Positions 43,138 through 53,501 of a stretch of DNA of 64,000 nt are shown here, one piece after another. The DNA is from Chelonoidis abingdonii (lineage: Eukaryota; Chordata; Testudines; Testudinidae). Within the stretch, counting starts at the first letter, position 1, and every line of letters begins with the position of its first letter. Made by a program: the position numbers and the translations under genes. The notes beneath the pieces are model-generated. The model saw only the letters and a list, made by a program, of their open reading frames with translations. It did not search any database and was not told where the DNA came from. The stretch spans positions 137,811,183-137,875,182 of the forward strand of contig NC_133772.1 of assembly GCF_003597395.2 (NCBI RefSeq). The letters are read 5' to 3'.

Positions 43138-44906
43138 TGTCATAAACAGATAGTTAAGGGTTAATGTCTCTTTACCTGTAAGGGGTTAACAAACAGTGAA
43201 CCTGGAACACCTGACCAGAGGACCAATCAGGAGACAAGATACTTTAAAATCTCGGTGGAGGGAAGCCTTTTTTTGTGTTTTTTGGGTTTTGCTTTGTTCT
43301 CTCTGGGTTCTGAAAGTGACCAGACATGCAACTAAGTTTCTCTCCAATCTCTCTGATACAGTCTCTTATATGTTCAGAATAGTAAGTACTAGGTAAATAA
43401 GGCGGTTTTAGTCTTTTGATTGTTTTCTTTATTTGCAAATGTGTATTTTGCTGGAAGAATTGTATCTCTGTTGCAATTTGTATGTATGCTGGGGGGGGTG
43501 TTTCTCTCTAGTGTCTATAAGCTGAAAAACCCTGTACATTTACCATCTTGATTACAGAGACAACTTTTTTTCTTTCTTTTATTAAAAGCTTTTCTTTTTT
43601 AAGACCTGATTGATTTTTTTCCCCTTGTTAAGGCTCAAGGGAATTGAGTCTGTACTCACCAGGGAATTTGTGGGAGAAAGGAAGAGAGAAGGTGTGATAA
43701 AGCCTCTGTCCCAAATCTGGACCTTAGCATCCAAAATTTGGGGGCTTAACATGAACTCCCCCAAGCTCACTACCAGCTTGGCTCTGATCTCGCTGCCACC
43801 AACCAGGATTCAGTGCCTGGTACACTGAAGCCCCCCAAAATCGTCCCTGGGGGACCCCCCAACCAGAACCCCTGGGTCTCCTATCTCAAACGGGAAAACA
43901 ATTCCTCCCCCTTGTCTCCTTGTTATCTGATCCCCCAGCTTCCTCCCTGGGTGAGCCTGGGCGATACAGTACTTAACTCCTTGAATGCAAACAAAGAGCC
44001 GCATTACCTCTCCACTAAGCGATGCATTCAAACAGTAAAGCTACATAAAGAGATTTCCACCCCCCCTTTCTGTTAGTTAACAGAGAAAACCCAAAAACCT
44101 CACAGTGTTTAAAAAGAACTTATATAAAAAGAAAGAAAATACAGAAAAATAAACCCTGCATTAAGATGTCATTACAGGCTCTTGCTTATAAGAATTAGGA
44201 ATACACAGCTGATTCAAAAAATAGCAATTTAAACCAGTCAGCAATTACACCCATGTAAATAACAACCAAAGCACATAACAGCCTATTGTTGTGTTTCCTT
44301 GTACTCACACTTGATAGTAAAATTAGAAAGGGATTGGAGTTAGCAAAAAGCTGTTTCAATCCATAGCCGGGAGAGAAACAAAAGACCCGAGTTCCTTTCC
44401 CTCCCAGACTTTAAAAAAATCCAGTTCTCTGATTGGTCCTCTGGTGGTGCTTGATTCCCCCTGTCCACCCTTACAGGTAAAAGAAAATTAAACCTTACCT
44501 ATCTACTTATGACAGAGGGAAGGTGGAATTTCTCTGTGTTTTAGATCATGAGCTTGAATCTGTATTACCTCTTGGCAGGGGAAAAGAGGAGGGGGGAAGG
44601 TGACATTCTCTCTGTTTTAGAGATCAAGGAGTTGAATCACAGTGATCTTCCAGGGTAACCCAGGGAGGAAAGCCCTGGGAGAGGCAACGGTGGGGGAAGG
44701 GTTTACTTTACTTGTATTAAGAATCCAGGGGTCTGGTCTTGGGGTCCCCTGGGAAGGTTTTGGGGGGACCAGAGTGTACCAGGCACTGCAAGTCCTGGTT
44801 GGTGGCAGCACTACAAGATCTAAGCTGGTAATTAAGCTTAGGGGGATTCATGCTGGTACCCCATCTTTTGGACACTAAGGTTCAGAGTAGGGCTCATACC
44901 ATGACA
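43138..44906 (+). repeat. solo LTR split by a nested LTR, 5-bp TSD
   Basis: The outer LTR begins TGTCATAAACAGATAG at 43138 and ends CTCATACCATGACA at 44906. The 5-bp target duplication CAACC is perfect at 43133-43137 and 44907-44911. The plus-strand polyadenylation-type motif TTTATTAAAAGC lies at about 43577-43588. It is interrupted at 43693-44514 by a second LTR in opposite orientation; without it the outer LTR would be about 940 bases. No gag, pol or env frame is present. The family is one I recognise from turtle genomes; its class is not settled by a 5-bp duplication. Confidence 0.9.
43693..44514 (-). repeat. nested solo LTR of the same family
   Basis: On the plus strand it begins TGTGATAAAGCCTCTG and ends CTATCTACTTATGACA, so on the minus strand it starts TGTCATAAGTAGATAGG, closely matching the start of the outer LTR (TGTCATAAACAGATAG). 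Shared downstream words include GGTACACTGAAGCCCCCC (here, reverse of the element) against AGAGTGTACCAGGCACTGCA in the outer copy, and TTGGTGGCAGC in both. Flanking GAAGG (43688-43692) and GAGGG (44515-44519) are a probable 5-bp target duplication with one change. About 820 bases; no internal coding sequence. Confidence 0.85.
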
Positions 44907-44911
44907 CAACC

Positions 44912-45714
44912 AATGCCAAGAAATCAGCTCTATTGATAATAGGGTTCTGTAATAAAAATAAGAGGTGCCTAAAGCAGCCAATATTGTCCCTTTCCAGGCA
45001 CAAAGTAAGGCGAGAACATCCCATCGCTTAGAAGCGGTTAGAAGAATGGCAGAAACAGTAGGTGGAGGATACCCACAGCTAACATTAGAAAGCAGGATAT
45101 GGGAACGTCTCTTGACATTTAGCATGTTAGTGGAGCTAGATATATTTTGCTAGGTTTCACGCCAGCTACCACAACTTAAAGACTTTTTCCTGAGTCGGGC
45201 AGAGGAAGCTTGGCACCAAGATCAGAGAAAGGCTGGTGATCGCACAGATCTGCAAGTCTGGAGCACAGATCTGCAAGTCTCCTGTGAGAGGCTATTGCCC
45301 AAAAATTCCACATGAGCCTTTTACTTCAGGATGGGATCCAAAGCTAACTGCAGTCAGGTGAAGTCTTTCCACTAACTTCAGTGGGCTTTGCACAGGTCCT
45401 TCCTTAAGTCATTAACCTGTATTCTACAGCAGTAGGAAACAGCATCGCATCAGGTCAGGGGAACCTAGGGGAAAAGTCAGTCAAAGATGGGTATCCAGCT
45501 AAATGGATAATGTCGCTTCAACACCCTTCCATGGTGCAACACCATGAACTGTTTGCTAGCTGTAGGAGACAGGGACTCTAACAGTGTTTAACAATTAGTT
45601 CCTCAAACCATATGAAAGATTGTCGTCATCTCCCATTATATAAAAAAAAGTTTTAGAACAGGTTCTCAGTATCTTCTCAAGCACAAGAGACAAAATGAGA
45701 GGGGCCTACGATAA
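44912..45714. other. unassigned sequence
   Basis: Contains a 21-bp tandem duplication at 45242-45281 and a palindromic piece at 45330-45425 (GATGGGATCCAAAGCTAACT and TTCAGTGGGCTTTGCACAGG). Otherwise nothing recognised. Confidence 0.4.
45242..45281. repeat. 21-bp tandem duplication
   Basis: GCACAGATCTGCAAGTCTGG followed by a second GCACAGATCTGCAAGTCT; the second copy is exact over 18 bases. Confidence 0.85.
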
Positions 45715-45965
45715 AGTGGGTTAACAGATGGGACACTGATGTGGGATTCAGGAGGCCTGGATTCTATTCTTGGCTTTGGCTCTGACTTACTGAGTAACCT
45801 GTGGCAATTTCACCAATGTTTCCCTTCCTATTCCTTACCTAATTAAATTATAAACCCTTAGGTTAGGATAGGGACCGTCTCTTACTATATTTGAACAGTG
45901 CCTAGCAAAATGGGCACCTGATTTCAGGTGGGGCTGTTCAGTGTTACTGTAATACAAGTAAATAA
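45715..45965 (+). mobile_element. MIR/L2-like SINE
   Basis: CACTGATGTGGGATTCAGGA, GGCCTGGATTCTATTCTTGG (head with B-box-like GGATTCTATTC), ACTGAGTAACCTGTGGCAAT and then AAACCCTTAGGTTAGGATAG, ACAGTGCCTAGCAAAATGGG and TACTGTAATACAAGTAAATA. This is the longest plus-strand MIR/L2-like copy in the window, with head and tail both present. Confidence 0.65.
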
Positions 45966-48087
45966 TGATACTCAAAAGCACAGGTTTCAAATGAGATTAC
46001 TGGTAGAGCAATTAATCTCAGCCTCCGGTAGTGCTGGAATTGCTGCAAGAATAGACTCTCCACCTATGAATTTATAGCAAACAAAAGCTATGTTTAGTGA
46101 TAATTAAAGCTGCAGCAGCACGCTCCTCAGTCACCCCAAACTGTGAACGAGTCGACATAAGAGGTTGAGTGAAAAGTCTTAGGCATTCCTTTCCACCTTC
46201 ATATTTCCTGCAACAATGTCGATAACACACTTCATGAGGCATTTATTTCTATCTCCAGCAGATACGTAAAGCCTGTACAACCCCAGCTTCAGCAAAGTTG
46301 CACTCTAGAGCAAAACCTTAACAGCCTTTATATCCGTTATATCAACAAATTAGTATATCTGATTGTCACCCATTCCATGCACTTGGGAAGTTATTTTGCC
46401 TTCTGAGGTCACTGTCATGGCGGACAGTGGCTCTTCTCATAATTGTCTTCTAATTGTGGTTCATGGCTTTAGTTGATAATAAATTGCACTGGAATTTAAC
46501 GAGGACATAAAAGTGGTGAAGATTTGAACTCTGGTCTTTGCTTTTTCAGCTCAGGGGACTTCCCCACAGGCAATGGGGTATTTGGGGAATTACTGTCTCT
46601 CGTTTTGTTAGCTTCACCCATAAGCTAACAACAGGCTTCACACTATGGCAGATACTCTGTAGACAAACACTGCTGATGTATAACTGACATGGCAGGAATC
46701 CACACGTGAGAGCCAAAATATGGACAGGGAACAGCTGTTCCAGAGTGTTTTTGATTTCTTGCACAAGGAGTAGAAAGAAAAGTGAGACAATCCAGTAGGG
46801 AGAGAGGGGGAGAAATCATCCCAAAGGGTTTGCTTTTTGAACTTTTTTTTTATTTCATCTGTATCAATTCATTTTTCATCAAGCTACTATGAAAAATGCA
46901 CATAGTGCTCAAAGGCAATATCCTAGGGTTTGGATTTTTGCCATTTCAATGAGACCTTTATAAAATGAAGGTTTAAATCTCCAGTTAAAACTTATCTCTG
47001 TAATGAAACCTTAATTTCAACGTAGCTACCACTGCCCCACAATACTGTGTCAATCACTGTACTACATAGGCACCAAAGAAAGGAAGTTTACATTCACCGT
47101 GGTCCAAATAGAACTGGGACCTTGGTTTCACGTGTGGTGGGGTATTTAAGCTCTTTGGCTTCCATCTGTAACCCGGGAATATGAAAGTGCTTAAAAATTA
47201 AAAGTGATTTCTTTGAGCCTGAAAAAGATATTTTATTCAAATTCTGAGTAAAGGTTTAGAATGTTGCTTATTTTTTCTGGTTTATTCATCCCTTGGCACT
47301 ATGGACCAGGGTCTCCACTGTATTACATTACTTCTGTGCTATGGTAGCTCCATTGACTTCACTAGAATAAGATTGACGTACCAGTGGAGATACAGGTCCT
47401 ACCTGTCTGCACTGTCTTTGAACTGATGAAGATGACTTATAGGCAAACGATCCTATGTATCCCATTACCATCCACTGAGCCATCCAGTCGCCCAACTTTG
47501 ATGTTGCAAAAACTTCTCAAATACTTTCTACACGGGACTCTAATGAGTTGCATCCTCCTGCTTGAACAAGGTGTTATTTCCTGCAGCTGAAATGATAGTT
47601 CATTGGCCCTGAGGAAATGAGCAGTGCCCACAAGTTTTTATGAGCTACCATTTATTCCCAGTACCATAGCTACCATGCAGGAAGTCATTTACTATTAACT
47701 TATGCAAAGCAGTGTCACCATTACTGACAGTGCATAGAAAGTTAGCACCAGAAGGCCTGATGTATTTCAGTGGTCAGAATTGAGCTTAATCCAAACTATA
47801 CATTGATCCTCCTAATACAGTCATGACTACAGAGCAGTGTTTCGTTTCTTCCAAATCATTAAGACACACAGCTGATCCATGTGTTAAAGAGGGCAGGGGA
47901 CTCAGACTAGAACATTGTCACACATTTTTTGACAGAGACAACTAATCTGTCATCTGGCTACAAGCCAATACACCTATTTGAAAATACGCCCCCATGTCAG
48001 TCATCAGATGTCTCTTGGCACATCTGTAGAACTGCCTTTCTAAGAGAACACCCATTTTTTGATATTTCGATCTGAGTCAGCTGCAGG
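45966..48087. other. unassigned sequence, part possibly conserved non-coding
   Basis: The 46060-46520 part has complex, repeat-free AT-rich sequence with TAATTAAAGC, ATTAGTATATCTGATTG and TCTTCTAATTGTGGTTCATG, a texture seen in conserved non-coding elements. 47290-47400 is a palindromic element (GGTCTCCACTGTATTACATT, GTAGCTCCATTGACTTCACT, CCAGTGGAGATACAGGTCC). Confidence 0.3.
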
Positions 48088-48261
48088 CAGGGCCAACGAG
48101 AGGGGGGAAGCAGGTACAAATTACCAGGGCCCAGCGGTCCAGAAGGGGGCCTGGGGCCCAGCTTCCCCGGCCCTGTTTAGCCAGTCCGCCATTGCTGGTG
48201 GGGCGGGGGGGGGGGGGGCAGATTTTTTCACCATGGCCCAAACCTGCTCTTGGCAGCCCTG
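48088..48261. mobile_element. 174-bp hAT-type MITE with 8-bp TSD
   Basis: Ends CAGGGCCAACGAGAGG and CTCTTGGCAGCCCTG are inverted for CAGGGC and most of the next ten bases. Flanking GCTGCAGG (48080-48087) and GCTACAGG (48262-48269) match in seven of eight bases, the hAT target length. The interior contains a G-run of about 14 (48205-48218). Confidence 0.8.
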
Positions 48262-48429
48262 GCTACAGGCATGAGTCTGATGGTGTCTGGAAATCACTTT
48301 ACGTGGCAACCTCAGCCTGTTACGTGTAGCTGGAATTGAGCCTTTGTTACCAACTCAGTAACCATCCCTGAAAACATGTTGTTGAAGACAGATGATGAAC
48401 AAGAAAGTCTTTAGCCTCCTGTTTATGAG

Positions 48430-49185
48430 TAGGGCCCTACCAAATTCCCAGCCATGAAAAACCCATCACGGACTGTGAAATCTGGGCTTTTGTGTACTTT
48501 TACCCTATACTATACAGATTTCACAGGGAGACCAGCGTTTCTCAAATTGGGGGTCCTGACCCAAAAGGGAGTTGCAAGGAGGTCACAAGGTTATTTTAGG
48601 GGGGTTGCGGTATTGCCACCCTTACTTCTGTGCTGAAGAGCGGTGGCTGCTGGCCGGAGCCCAGCTAAGGCAGAGCCACCACTAGCCACAGCGCAGAACT
48701 AAGGGTGGGCAAACAACCAGACCATGCCACCTCTTACTCTGCACAGCTTGCCTTCAAAGCTTAGCGGGGCCAGTAAGAGTGGCGGTTGGCCTGACTGAGA
48801 GTCTGGCAGTGCAGAAAGTAAGGGGCAATACCATCACATTCCATCCTTACTTCTGCGCTGCAAGCTGCGTGGCTCTGGCCTTAAGAAGCTGGGCTCCAGG
48901 CCAGCAGCCCACCACGCCTCTAGCTGCCAGCTCTGAAGGCAGCACCAACCGCAGCAGCACGCAGAAGTAAGGGTAGCAATACTGCAACTCCCCCCACCGC
49001 ATGCAACATAACCTTGTGACACCCCCCCCCACCCAGACTCCTTTTTGGGTCAGGATCCCTACAATAACAACACAAATGAAATTTAACAGATGGTTAATAG
49101 CTGAATCATGCTTTACTAATTTTTAAAAACCTACCAACCATGAAATTGACGCAAAATGGGACCATCTGAATTTGGTAGGGGCCTA
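48430..49185. mobile_element. hAT-like composite element
   Basis: Outer inverted ends TAGGGCCCTACCAAATTC (48430) and GAATTTGGTAGGGGCCTA (ending 49185) match in 17 of 18 bases. TTTATGA occurs at 48422-48428 and 49187-49193, a probable target duplication. Inside is a second inverted pair, GGGTCCTGACCCAAAAGGGA (about 48550) and CCTTTTTGGGTCAGGATCCC (about 49040-49059), that suggests one element within another. Two further internal hairpins share a CCCTTACTTCTGYGCTG arm (48618/48689 and 48842/48953). Confidence 0.7.
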
Positions 49186-49299
49186 ATTTATGACAAGGGC
49201 TGCCTACCATGCCTGTTTGTCTGGACGAATGCCTACCCTTAATAATAATGGGGGCCGAATGTCACCCTATTAGCTTTAGCCAGCTGTGAGGGAAACGGG

Positions 49300-49466
49300 T
49301 TTCTCTGAGGGAGATGTGGAATCTCCTTCCTTAGAGGTTTTTAAGGTCAGGCTTGACAAAGCCTGGCTGGATGATTAGTTTGGGATTGGTCCTGGCTTTT
49401 GACAGGGTGTTGGACTCAGATGAACTTCCTGAGGTCCTTCCAACTCTGATAGTCTATGATTCTGTC
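49300..49466 (+). mobile_element. CR1 LINE 3-prime tail
   Basis: GAATCTCCTTCCTTAGAGGT, TTTTAAGGTCAGGCTTGAC, GATTGGTCCTGGCTTTTGAC and CTGAGGTCCTTCCAACTCTG, ending AGTCTATGATTCTGTC. Plus orientation, no coding portion. Confidence 0.75.
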
Positions 49467-49779
49467 AAGGTGGAATGGGGCCAAAATTTCCAAAAGGAAA
49501 CCTAAAACTGAAGTGAAAAACGTGAGAAGTCAGCTTTTGTAAGTGTAGCTGTTATTCTCCAATCTGAAGGGTCAATATGGGCTGCAGTCCCATTGATTTG
49601 GGGAACTTAAGAGAGAGACATTTAAACACTGCATTTACTCTTAATCAATACTGCCAAAGACTCATAGTGAAAAAGTGTCTGCTCTATGTAACTTTCATCT
49701 CCTGCACTGGATCTAGTGCAGGGTGGGCAAACTTTTGGGGCGAGGGCCACATCTGGGTGGGCGACAATGTATGCAGGGC

Positions 49780-50170
49780 CGGGGTAGGGGGCTGGGGTGC
49801 AGGAAAGCGGCTCAGGCAAGGGATTGGGGCAGAGGAGGGGTGCAGCGGTGGCATGCTGAGGGGGCTCAAGAAGGGAGTTGTGGGGGGAGAAAGGGGTGCG
49901 GAGTGCAGGAGGGGGCTCAGGGCAGGGGTGCAGGAGATGCGGACTGTGAGAGGGGGGATCAGGGCAGGGGGTTGGGGTGTGCAGGAGGAGTGCGGGGTGC
50001 AGCAGGGTGCAGCAGGGTGCCCAGGAGCAAGGGAATTGGGGTGCACAGGGGTCCAGGGTGCAAGCAGGGAGCTCAGGGCAGGGGGTTCGGGGCAGAAGGG
50101 GTGCGAGGTCAAGCAGGGGCTTAGGGCAGGGAGTTGGGAGGTGGGGTGGCAGGAAGGGGTTTTGGGCTCT
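49780..50170. repeat. G-rich minisatellite in the hAT arm
   Basis: Degenerate units such as GGGGTGCAGGAGGGGGCTCA and GGGCAGGGGGTTGGGGTG repeat about every 20-35 bases. Many G-runs make G-quadruplex formation likely on the plus strand. Confidence 0.8.
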
Positions 50171-50176
50171 GGGGTG

Positions 50177-50799
50177 TCATAGAATCCATAGAATCCAAAA
50201 GGTTGGAAGGGACCTCATGAGGTCAATCTAGTCCAACCCTGCTAAAGGCAAGGAAACCATTTTTCCTAAATAATTCGCAGGCCAGGGTGCGGTCTAGCCG
50301 GACTTTAAATAAGCTCTAAAGAGGAGATTCTACCACCTCCTGGGTACCCATTCCAATACTTCACCACTCTCTAAGTCAGAAAGTTTTTTCTAATATCCAG
50401 CCTTGACTATTCCGCAACTGCAACTTCAAACCATTGCTCCTTTTCTGTCCTCCATCACCACGAGAAAGCCTAGTCACCACTGAGAACAGCCTAGCTCCCT
50501 CCTCCTTGGAGCATCCCTTCAAGTAGTTGAAGGTTGCTATCAAATCCCCCCTTAGTCTTCTCTTCTGCTGGCTAAATAAGCCCAGTTCCTTCAGTCTCTC
50601 TTCATAAGTCATGTGCTCCAGTCCTCTAATCATTTTTGTTGCCCTCTGTTTTACTCTCTTCAATTGTTCCACGTCCTTTTTGTAGTGTGGCGCCCAAAAC
50701 TGGACACAATATTCCAGATGCGGCCTCACCAGCGCCAAATAGAGGGGAATAATCACATCCCTCGATCTGCCAGGGATCACATCCCTCGATCTGTCAGCA
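50177..50799 (-). mobile_element. CR1 LINE 3-prime fragment nested in the hAT element
   Basis: The plus strand starts TCATAGAATCCATAGAATCC, the reverse complement of the repeated CR1 tail end, and continues with GGTTGGAAGGGACCTCATGA. The minus strand encodes the last part of CR1 ORF2. The fragment is 5-prime truncated. It interrupts the hAT element, so it is younger than that insertion. Confidence 0.88.
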
Positions 50800-50815
50800 G
50801 TGCGCACCAGGCCCA
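50376..50815 (-). pseudogene. CR1 ORF2 C-terminal remnant
   Basis: The minus-strand frame reads [70 protein letters not shown] and ARLFSVV, the C-terminal region after the CR1 reverse transcriptase. The frame stays open for about 145 codons from about 50815 down to 50376, good preservation for a truncated copy. The catalytic RT motifs are missing because of 5-prime truncation. An eight-residue duplication (GRSRDVIP then GRSRDVII) corresponds to a 24-bp tandem duplication at 50752-50799. Confidence 0.88.
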
Positions 50816-51109
50816 GGGCAGGCTCCCTGCATGCCTGCTCTGGCTCCATGCTGCACCACTCCAGGAAGCACTGCGGCCCCTGGGGGAGGTTCCTTGGTCC
50901 TGGCCAATGGGAACTGCGGGGGCGGTGCCTGGAGGCAAGGGCAACACATGGAGCCCTCTGCCCCGCCATCCGGGGCTGCAGGGACATGGTGCTGGCCGCT
51001 TTTGAGAGTGGCACAGGTCCTGCAGCGCCACAGGGGGCAATCCCGCTGGCCGGATCCAAAGCCCTGGGGAGCTGCAGCCAGCCCGTGGGACGTAATTTGC
51101 CCACCTCTG

Positions 51110-53501
51110 ATTTAGCGACTTTCATTCTTTCCGCAGTCCACCTGCTGGAGCACTGCCCTCTTACTTCACCTCTCCACGTTTTCAGAAGGAGAGCTGTACC
51201 TGAGGGTGGGAGTGGCTCTCAGAGAGGATTAACAGGGACCAGAGTAGTGCCAAGCTTCCATGTCTGTGACCTGTACCGTATGCATGTTCCACCCAGGCAA
51301 ACATTTGCTAAAATCTACAATTCCCCCTTGTTGCTAACTTCCTGCAGATGGTCAGTCTGAGGAGCAGGAAAGCCTGGGCCCTCCCTACACTCTGGGATCC
51401 AGCTTAGTAACCCAATGCCATGAAATGGCTGCCCCCATTCCTCAGACCACTTCCTACATTGGCGGTCCTTCCTTAAACCTCTCTTGCCAAGTTCCCTATG
51501 GGCATTGTTCCCAGCTCCTCTTGTACAGCAAGCCATGCTTCATGGCAAGTTCCCCAGACCAACATTATCCTCTCCAGATCCTTTCTGTAGCCCATCGCTA
51601 ACCCTCCTCTCTAGCCCTTTAACAGTGATCATCAAATACCTTTATCAGCTTTATTCAGTGTTCTGAGTAACAGCATCTCACTCACTTCTTGTCCATTTTT
51701 CCTAGTGAGCTAATAGAGTTTTACCTTTTTCTCATCTTATTGCCCATTGTCAGCTCTTTATATAGACTCAGTTCTTGCTTCCCCTACTTATACGCTTGTC
51801 AAGGTTGATATGCAGGAGTATCACATGCTGCTGAGCAGCAGGGCAGTGCAAGCCATGGATCTGATTGCAATGTAGCACCAGAACATCCTCCATGTGAGAG
51901 AGCACCCACCAGCAGCCATGCTCCCCTCCCCCCTGCCCCACCTCCTCCTCCCCACCGAGCACGCCGCATCCCCGCTCCTCTGCCTACCTCCCAGCATTTC
52001 CCGTTCGGAGGTTTGGAGGAAGTCAGTCTATGTGCATATAGCTGGAATGCTAACTGAAGTTGCAGCATCTCTGTACAGAATTCTCTTAATAAAGAGCCAG
52101 TTTAGTTTTACAAGCATGGGGTCCTTTCATGTTACTACCCGGCATGTCGTACATGCAACATCTAGAAGTCTCCAATGCAAATACTAATCCAGTCCAGCCC
52201 TACTTACTTTTTAAAGTCTAGTGAGAACACAGCACAAACTGGTATTGCTGCTTCTTAAGCATGCACTTCAAAGAGGCCAGAACAAACAAAATTCTCTCAG
52301 AAATGTGTGAGGAAAATGCAAACTGCCTGGTAAGCCAAAAAAAGTCAGAGAAACTGGAAAAGTGATTTATGGTACTTTCCTGCAAAAGAAACTTGCGTCT
52401 ATGAAGGAAACAATCAAGTATTGAAGCTGGAAAGTGGCACCAGAGGTGGGAGGGCTGCGGTAGCCATATGACCCCCAGGAGAAACCAGACTGCCGAAAAC
52501 TGATAAATCACATTAAAGAAAAGAGCCAAGGCCCACGAACAGACGGCATCATTGAAAGGAGCAGAGCATTTGAGAGTGAAAGAAAAGGACTTTGCACTCC
52601 TTATATTTCCAGGTGATAGGAGAGAAAGCAACAGACATCATGAGCAAACAAGATTACAATAGTTGGGCTTCGGGTCACATTAACAAGGGGCCTGCGTAAA
52701 TGCAGCACACGCGAATCACCCTATCTGAGAAAAACACATTGCTTTTTTGATGAAGACAGAAATCTGACAATGAAAACTCCCCAGCTACACAAACAGGGAG
52801 CCCAGCACATCTTACTGCTATTACAGCAAACAGGAGCTACGCAAAAGAAGGGTGCACAAAAGTCACAAGTCACTTCTTTAAAATTATCTGCAGCTCATGA
52901 TGTGGCATCTTCCACTAGAGAGAGCTGGGGCAGAACTCTTTGCTAGGTAGGGTCCCCTTTTAAAAAAAAAGGCGGGGGGATATGTTTCAAGGCTTGCTAG
53001 GCTGCTGAGCCCACACGCTCAGATACCACAGTGATAAGCACGGTTTAAAAACCAAACCAAACCAAAAGACTAGACTAGAGTAGAAAGTGGGCTTCTGAAA
53101 GCTCATGAGGGATGGACAAAGTGGTCCAGATAAAGGCCCATCTGCCCACACATGTACAGTAAGCCTTCATCTAAGTTTCCTTGAGGTTCTGGCATGTTCG
53201 TACAAGAGCTCGTGACGCTTCCCACCCATCTCACCCTCCTGAGGGAAGCTGGTGAAGGTCCAGCCATTCTCCAGTACTCCCTATCCCCAGGTGTCTCTCA
53301 CTATCCCTTCCTTCCACAGGTCTCCGTAGACACACAGTCCCCATCTCCTCGCCTTATGGTGCCTTTTGCGGAGAGTCCTAGAATCCCATCCACATAGGTA
53401 TTCGTGCTGTGCCCAGCACCCCATCATCCCAGTGCCTTCACACCCACACACGAATGCCTTCAGGAGACAGCTGGCTTCCTCTGTAACTGCAGGGAAGAGT
53501 C
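51110..53501. other. unassigned sequence, part possibly conserved non-coding
   Basis: No repeat recognised over 2.4 kb. The 52480-52860 block is complex, with CCTGCGTAAATGCAGCACAC and TGATGAAGACAGAAATCTGA, and might hold a conserved element. A poly(A) plus G patch lies at 52963-52980. No frame shows a domain. Confidence 0.3.

Larger units (their letters stand above)
49719..51109. mobile_element. hAT-type element with nested CR1, 8-bp TSD
   Basis: The ends CAGGGTGGGCAAACTTTT (49719) and GTAATTTGCCCACCTCTG (ending 51109) are inverted. Flanking ATCTAGTG (49711-49718) and ATTTAGCG (51110-51117) agree in six of eight bases, both differences being transitions, as expected of an old 8-bp duplication. 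The left arm is a G-rich GGGGTGCAGG-type repeat array (about 49780-50170), and the right arm is GC-rich with GGCCAATGGGAACTGCGGGG. The middle is occupied by a CR1 fragment. Open frames across the G-rich arm are repeat artefacts. The family is a turtle hAT non-autonomous element as far as I recognise it. Confidence 0.8.

Noticed and set aside
42663..43143. Overlapping 118- and 135-codon frames on opposite strands
   Set aside because: Explained by two palindromic elements; no recognisable domain.
49577..50182. 201-codon Gly-rich plus-strand frame
   Set aside because: Translation of the G-rich minisatellite in the hAT arm; several frames are open there on both strands for the same reason.
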